NCBI GenBank assembly: GCA_018666195.1
Contig: JABJAG010000226.1
Coordinates: forward strand, 1-38,143
Length of the DNA stretch: 38,143 bases
From: Alphaproteobacteria bacterium
Lineage (GTDB): Bacteria; Pseudomonadota; Alphaproteobacteria; UBA6615
Direction: 5' to 3'
Part shown: positions 32,201 through 38,143 of the stretch, one piece after another
Position numbering within the stretch: the stretch's first letter is position 1
How the letters are laid out: each line of letters starts with the position of its first letter
Program-made: the position numbers and the translations under genes
The notes under the pieces: model-generated
What the model was told of the DNA's origin: nothing
The model's input: the letters and a program-made list of their open reading frames with translations, nothing else
Databases searched by the model: none

Positions 32201-32709
32201 ATGCCGGCAGCTTCTTCAAGCAGCAGGCGACGGTCGCCCGGCTTGGCAGCAATCAAAGCACCAACGCGGCCCTGGCTCACCAGCGCGGTTGAACGCGGTC
32301 CGGTTGCCTGATCGGCAAATAGAATTTGGACATCGCGTGCACGCACATCACTGCCATTGACCCGGTAGGTGGAGCCTTTCTCACGCTCGATCCGACGCGA
32401 GACTTCCAGATCATCAGATTCATTGAACTGACTGGGGGCGGTGCGACCAGCATTGTCGAGGCTCAGCACGACTTCGGCGGCATTGCGCGCCGGACGGTCT
32501 GTGGTGCCGCCAAAAATGACGTCGTCCATGCCGCCGCCGCGCATCTGCTTGGCCGAGGTCTCGCCCATCACCCAACGCAGGGCTTCGACAAGATTGGATT
32601 TGCCGCAGCCGTTCGGACCGACGATGCCTGTCAGGCCGGGCGCGATCTCAAGATCGGTCCCATCCACAAAGGATTTGAAGCCTGTCAGTCTTAGCTTGTT
32701 GAACTCCAC
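29239..32709 (-). CDS. smc: Chromosome segregation protein SMC
   Basis: 1156 aa; [50 protein letters not shown], long coiled coils, [40 protein letters not shown]. Confidence 0.98.
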   Translation of the reverse strand: [1156 protein letters not shown]

Positions 32710-32735
32710 CGGTACGTAACCCCCTAAAAGCCGTA

Positions 32736-33374
32736 TCAGTTCTTCGCGAGAAGCGGATCGAGGATTTCAGAGAATTCCTCGAGTGAACGTGATCCGGGAT
32801 AAATCTGACCTTCGATCTGGAAAGTCGGTGTGCTTTGTACGCCCGCTGCGGCTGCTGCCTGGCGTTTTGCAAGGATGCCATTGGCGAGAGCCTCGGATTG
32901 CAAACAGGACTGAAACGCGTCGTCACCGAGTCCCGCAAGTTGACCAATTTTTTTAATTTCAGCGACTGGATCAGCAGCGCGGGCCCAGTTGTTCTGGGTC
33001 TTGAAAAGGACCTGAATCACGCCCGGATAGCGGCGTTCGTCCACACAGCGCGCCATCATGGCGGCACGAAGTCCGACCCCATCAAGCGGAAAGTCCCGAT
33101 AGATGAATCTGACCTTGCCGGTGTCGACGTATTTTTCCTTCAGACCGGCATAGGTGTCGTTGTGGAAACCTGCGCAATGGGGACAGGTCAGGGAGAAGTA
33201 TTCGATGATCGTCACCGGCGCATCGGCACTGCCGATGGAGCGCTCACTCAGCATGGCCGCCGTGGCGCCCGTTTCCTGGGCGGGGGCCGAACTCGCGATC
33301 ATGACAAACGCCGTCAGACCGGCCAGTGCGGCTCCGATTCGTCTATATAGGTGCACAACAGTCTCCAAACACAA
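32736..33374 (-). CDS. DsbA-family thiol oxidoreductase (periplasmic); start may be the internal GTG at VHLYRR
   Basis: 212 aa; signal peptide, EYFSLTCPHCAGFHNDTYAGLKEKYVDTGKVRFIYRDFPLD, STPTFQIEGQIYPGSRS. Confidence 0.92.
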   Translation of the reverse strand: MCLETVVHLYRRIGAALAGLTAFVMIASSAPAQETGATAAMLSERSIGSADAPVTIIEYFSLTCPHCAGFHNDTYAGLKEKYVDTGKVRFIYRDFPLDGVGLRAAMMARCVDERRYPGVIQVLFKTQNNWARAADPVAEIKKIGQLAGLGDDAFQSCLQSEALANGILAKRQAAAAAGVQSTPTFQIEGQIYPGSRSLEEFSEILDPLLAKN

Positions 33375-33508
33375 TATGTAGCCAATTATGAAACCTCAGA
33401 TCAGGTGGCACAAGCGCAGAAAGATGCTTTGAAACCAGACCTTTGAGGTGATTCACGCACAGCCTGACAGGTGATTGTGACGGAATGGAGACCTTGGCCT
33501 TAGAAATT

Positions 33509-34000
33509 TCAGTCTGATTGGTGTCTGGATTTGCGTGCGATGACGGATTCGCCGAGGTTTTTCAGAGCGCGCCGTAGCTCCGGGTCGGTCACTGATTCCA
33601 GCTGCGCATGGAGGCTGACAAGATCTTCTGGAGCCGCGACCGGCGCAACGGGAGCGGGTTTCCGAATTGGGGGCGTAATTGGCCCCTGGTGCATACGCAG
33701 TCGCGCAATGGCCCGGAAGCCATAAAAGCCGTTGATCCGCTCAATCACCTGAGGTTCGAGATGCTGGAGTTCCAGTGCGAGTGGGCCTGTCACTCGGACA
33801 TGCAGGGTTCCACCTTCACCCTCGGGCCCGCGCGAGAGACGCAGTGGGACACACTGGCCACCGAGGTCCGGCCCGACAATGGCGCTCCAATCAGAGAAGA
33901 CGCTAGCCTCAAAGAAACCGCGCTTGCGTCGAATCGGGCTGGTCGCCTTGCTGCTTTCTGCGCCGATGGCACGCAGGCCGCTGGCTCGCTTGTCGGACAT
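33509..34000 (-). CDS. DUF721 (DciA-like) protein
   Basis: 163 aa; FSDWSAIVGPDLGGQCVPLRLSRGPEGEGGTLHVRVTGPLALELQHLEPQVIERINGFYGFRAIARLRM; canonical location between mutY and dsbA/smc. Confidence 0.88.
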   Translation of the reverse strand: MSDKRASGLRAIGAESSKATSPIRRKRGFFEASVFSDWSAIVGPDLGGQCVPLRLSRGPEGEGGTLHVRVTGPLALELQHLEPQVIERINGFYGFRAIARLRMHQGPITPPIRKPAPVAPVAAPEDLVSLHAQLESVTDPELRRALKNLGESVIARKSRHQSD

Positions 34001-34107
34001 GCTGCTGGATGTTCCTTGATGGCTTGCGGCTGCCGCTTGCCTGCCCGCATGTTAGAAGCCTTGGGATTGATCGACAACGACTCTGCCTTCACAGTTGCCC
34101 ACAGCCT

Positions 34108-36310
<2,203 letters not shown>

Positions 36311-36359
36311 TCAATCGGAAAATTTAAGAACCGCCGATTTTGTGTTTGGAGTCAGTCGG

Positions 36360-36992
36360 TTAACGAGATGTTGTAGGTTCTTCAAGCAATTTGCGTATAG
36401 GTGCGAAGCTGCGCCGGTGATGTTTCGTCACCCCATGGGTTTCCAGACCACGTCGATGCTCGGCTGTGCCGTAGCCGGCATTGCGTTCCCAGCCATAACC
36501 GGGATGCGCTGAGGCCAGTTTTACCATCAATCTGTCCCGCGTGACCTTCGCCGCGATGGAGGCCGTCGCGATGGAGAGAATTTTGCCATCGCCACCGACA
36601 ATGGCTTCACTGCTGCATGGAAGGTCGGGTGTACGGTTGCCGTCGATCAGGGCATGGGATGGCGGAACGGGAAGTGCAGTCACCGCGCGAGCCATGGCGC
36701 GCATGGTGGCCTGGAGAATGTTGTGAGTGTCGATCTCTTTGACGTCACCGGCCTCCACGACCAGCCAGAGATTTCCCAAAGACTGTTGTTCCAGAATGAC
36801 GTCGAAGCACCGTTCCCGGGCGGCACGGGTCAGCGTTTTGGAATCATTGACCCCGATAGCCTCAAGGGGCGCGACCGCATCAGTCGTCAGTACAGCAGCG
36901 GCTGTCATGACCGGTCCGGCCCAGGGACCGCGTCCGGCTTCATCGACGCCGGCGACGCCATCGATGGTACGGCTTTGTAACTGGAAACTCAC
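36360..36992 (-). CDS. rnhB: Ribonuclease HII
   Basis: 210 aa; IDGVAGVDEAGRGPWAGPVMTAAAVL, NDSKTLTRAARE, HPGYGWERNAGYGTAEHRRGLETHGVTKHHRRSFAP. Confidence 0.96.
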   Translation of the reverse strand: MSFQLQSRTIDGVAGVDEAGRGPWAGPVMTAAAVLTTDAVAPLEAIGVNDSKTLTRAARERCFDVILEQQSLGNLWLVVEAGDVKEIDTHNILQATMRAMARAVTALPVPPSHALIDGNRTPDLPCSSEAIVGGDGKILSIATASIAAKVTRDRLMVKLASAHPGYGWERNAGYGTAEHRRGLETHGVTKHHRRSFAPIRKLLEEPTTSR

Positions 36993-38143
36993 GCCACGCT
37001 GTCACCGGGTCCATCTCCGGCGTCCTGTTTGGCGGGTCGACCTCGTTTCAGACGATTTGGGATGCTGGGTCGCAAACTGGTGACCGCGCGCGCCGTTCGT
37101 TGAACGACGGCTACTTCACGCCCAAAGGCAAGTCGCAGGACATAGCGGATGGAGGTGCGTTGGAAGGATGCCGCCCGATGTAGTCGGCGGATTGCGTTCA
37201 TATATATCGGTGAAATCACCAGTGACAGCGCCGTGACCGACAGAATGATCCGGAAATCCTCGGACTGGATGATTCCGCGCTGCAGACCGACATTGCCGAG
37301 CAGGAAAGAGAATTCACCCACCTGAGCCAGAAGGAGCGCGGTTAACAAAGCCTGTGCCCATGGCAATCGGAGTGCTGCAAAAATTGCCAGATTGATCGCT
37401 GTCTTGCCGACTGTAACGATCAAAAGCATCAGCAGGATGACACCAAGGTTGTCCCAGATCAGCGACAGATCAATCAGCAGTCCGATTGAAAGGAAGAACA
37501 CCATCATCAGGATGCTCTGGATTGGTATCACCATGTTCAGCATGCCGACGCGCAGATTGCTGTTTCCGAGAGTCAGGCCTGCGAGGAATGCGCCATAAGC
37601 GGGAGACAGTCCGAGCAGCGCGGAAACGGTCGCTGCGCCAAAGCAACAAACGAGGCCAAGTAATGGTGTGAGATCGGAATGCCCTTGCGTGATGTTCAAA
37701 ATCGGGATGTTGAGACGCTTGCGCCGGCTCAGGAACATGATCAGGGCCAGCAGCAACCCGACCGACAACAATATTCGTCCGACAGCCACCGCGTCGAATT
37801 CACCAATCGCGGTCACATCCAGCAGTAGGATCATTGGCACAACCGCGAGGTCCTGAGCAATCAGGATGCCGATTGTGATCCGCCCGGCCCGGGTGCGCAG
37901 TTCACCAATATCCTCGAGCATTTTTACGGCCACCGCTGTGCTCGAAAGGGCCAGTACAAACGCCAGTAGCAGAACGGCTGTAAACGACCAGTTGTCCACA
38001 TACAGGCTGATCAGCCAGACCATCAGTATCGCGCCGAGGGTTTGCAGAACAACGGTGGTGATTGCAATTTTCCAGATGCGCCGGAATGTTCGCAGGCTCA
38101 GTTCCATACCGATGACGTAGAGCAACAGCAGCACGCCGAGTTC
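36989..38143 (-). CDS. Kef-type (CPA2) monovalent cation/proton antiporter, N-terminus beyond right edge
   Basis: ORF reads in frame to the window end (ELGVLLLLYVIGMELSLRTFRRIW...); SSTAVAVKMLED, LIAQDLAVVPMILLLD, GLSPAYGAFLAGLTLGNSN. Confidence 0.92.
   Translation of the reverse strand, partial: ELGVLLLLYVIGMELSLRTFRRIWKIAITTVVLQTLGAILMVWLISLYVDNWSFTAVLLLAFVLALSSTAVAVKMLEDIGELRTRAGRITIGILIAQDLAVVPMILLLDVTAIGEFDAVAVGRILLSVGLLLALIMFLSRRKRLNIPILNITQGHSDLTPLLGLVCCFGAATVSALLGLSPAYGAFLAGLTLGNSNLRVGMLNMVIPIQSILMMVFFLSIGLLIDLSLIWDNLGVILLMLLIVTVGKTAINLAIFAALRLPWAQALLTALLLAQVGEFSFLLGNVGLQRGIIQSEDFRIILSVTALSLVISPIYMNAIRRLHRAASFQRTSIRYVLRLAFGREVAVVQRTARAVTSLRPSIPNRLKRGRPAKQDAGDGPGDSVA

Noticed and set aside
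36358-36363. Full CtrA site (TTAA-N7-TTAA) upstream of ccrM
   Set aside because: Only one half-site (TTAACC on reverse strand) matches; the second half reads ACTC, so not called as a feature.

Overview
The window is a dense, mostly core-chromosome segment from an alphaproteobacterium. Gene content and order look Caulobacterales/Hyphomonadaceae-like, but that placement is inference. In order it contains: the N-terminal part of an HlyD/EmrA-type fusion protein cut by the left edge; tldD; an aa3 cytochrome c oxidase cluster (coxB-coxA-ctaB-small coxF-like ORF-ctaG-coxC-DUF983-SURF1); an M32 carboxypeptidase; thrC; an M16 peptidase; a GNAT; an MFS transporter; yqgE (opposite strand); a DsbD/ScsB-like reductase; a peroxiredoxin; an ispH-thrB-rnhA operon; a tandem-CDGSH protein; a small lipoprotein; a tandem glycine riboswitch followed by gcvT-gcvH-gcvPA-gcvPB; the ATP synthase F0 operon (atpI-B-E-b'-b); the dciA-like-dsbA-smc run; mutY; ccrM; rnhB; and a Kef-type antiporter cut by the right edge. 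I saw no phage, transposon, CRISPR, defence island, rRNA or tRNA. The most interesting signals are non-coding. (i) Three perfect 22-bp tandem repeats, each with a GANTC (CcrM-type) site inside a GCGA-G-TCGC dyad, lie directly upstream of the glycine riboswitch. (ii) The 3' strand of the riboswitch P1 helix (AGAGTGG) is repeated at the gcvT ribosome-binding site, suggesting a strand-exchange translational switch. (iii) Three GANTC sites lie in the 82-bp gap upstream of ccrM. Two coding features missing from the ORF track were also found: the edge-truncated HlyD-like CDS and a 43-aa ORF that overlaps the ctaG start. No search or folding tool was used; family calls come from motif recognition.
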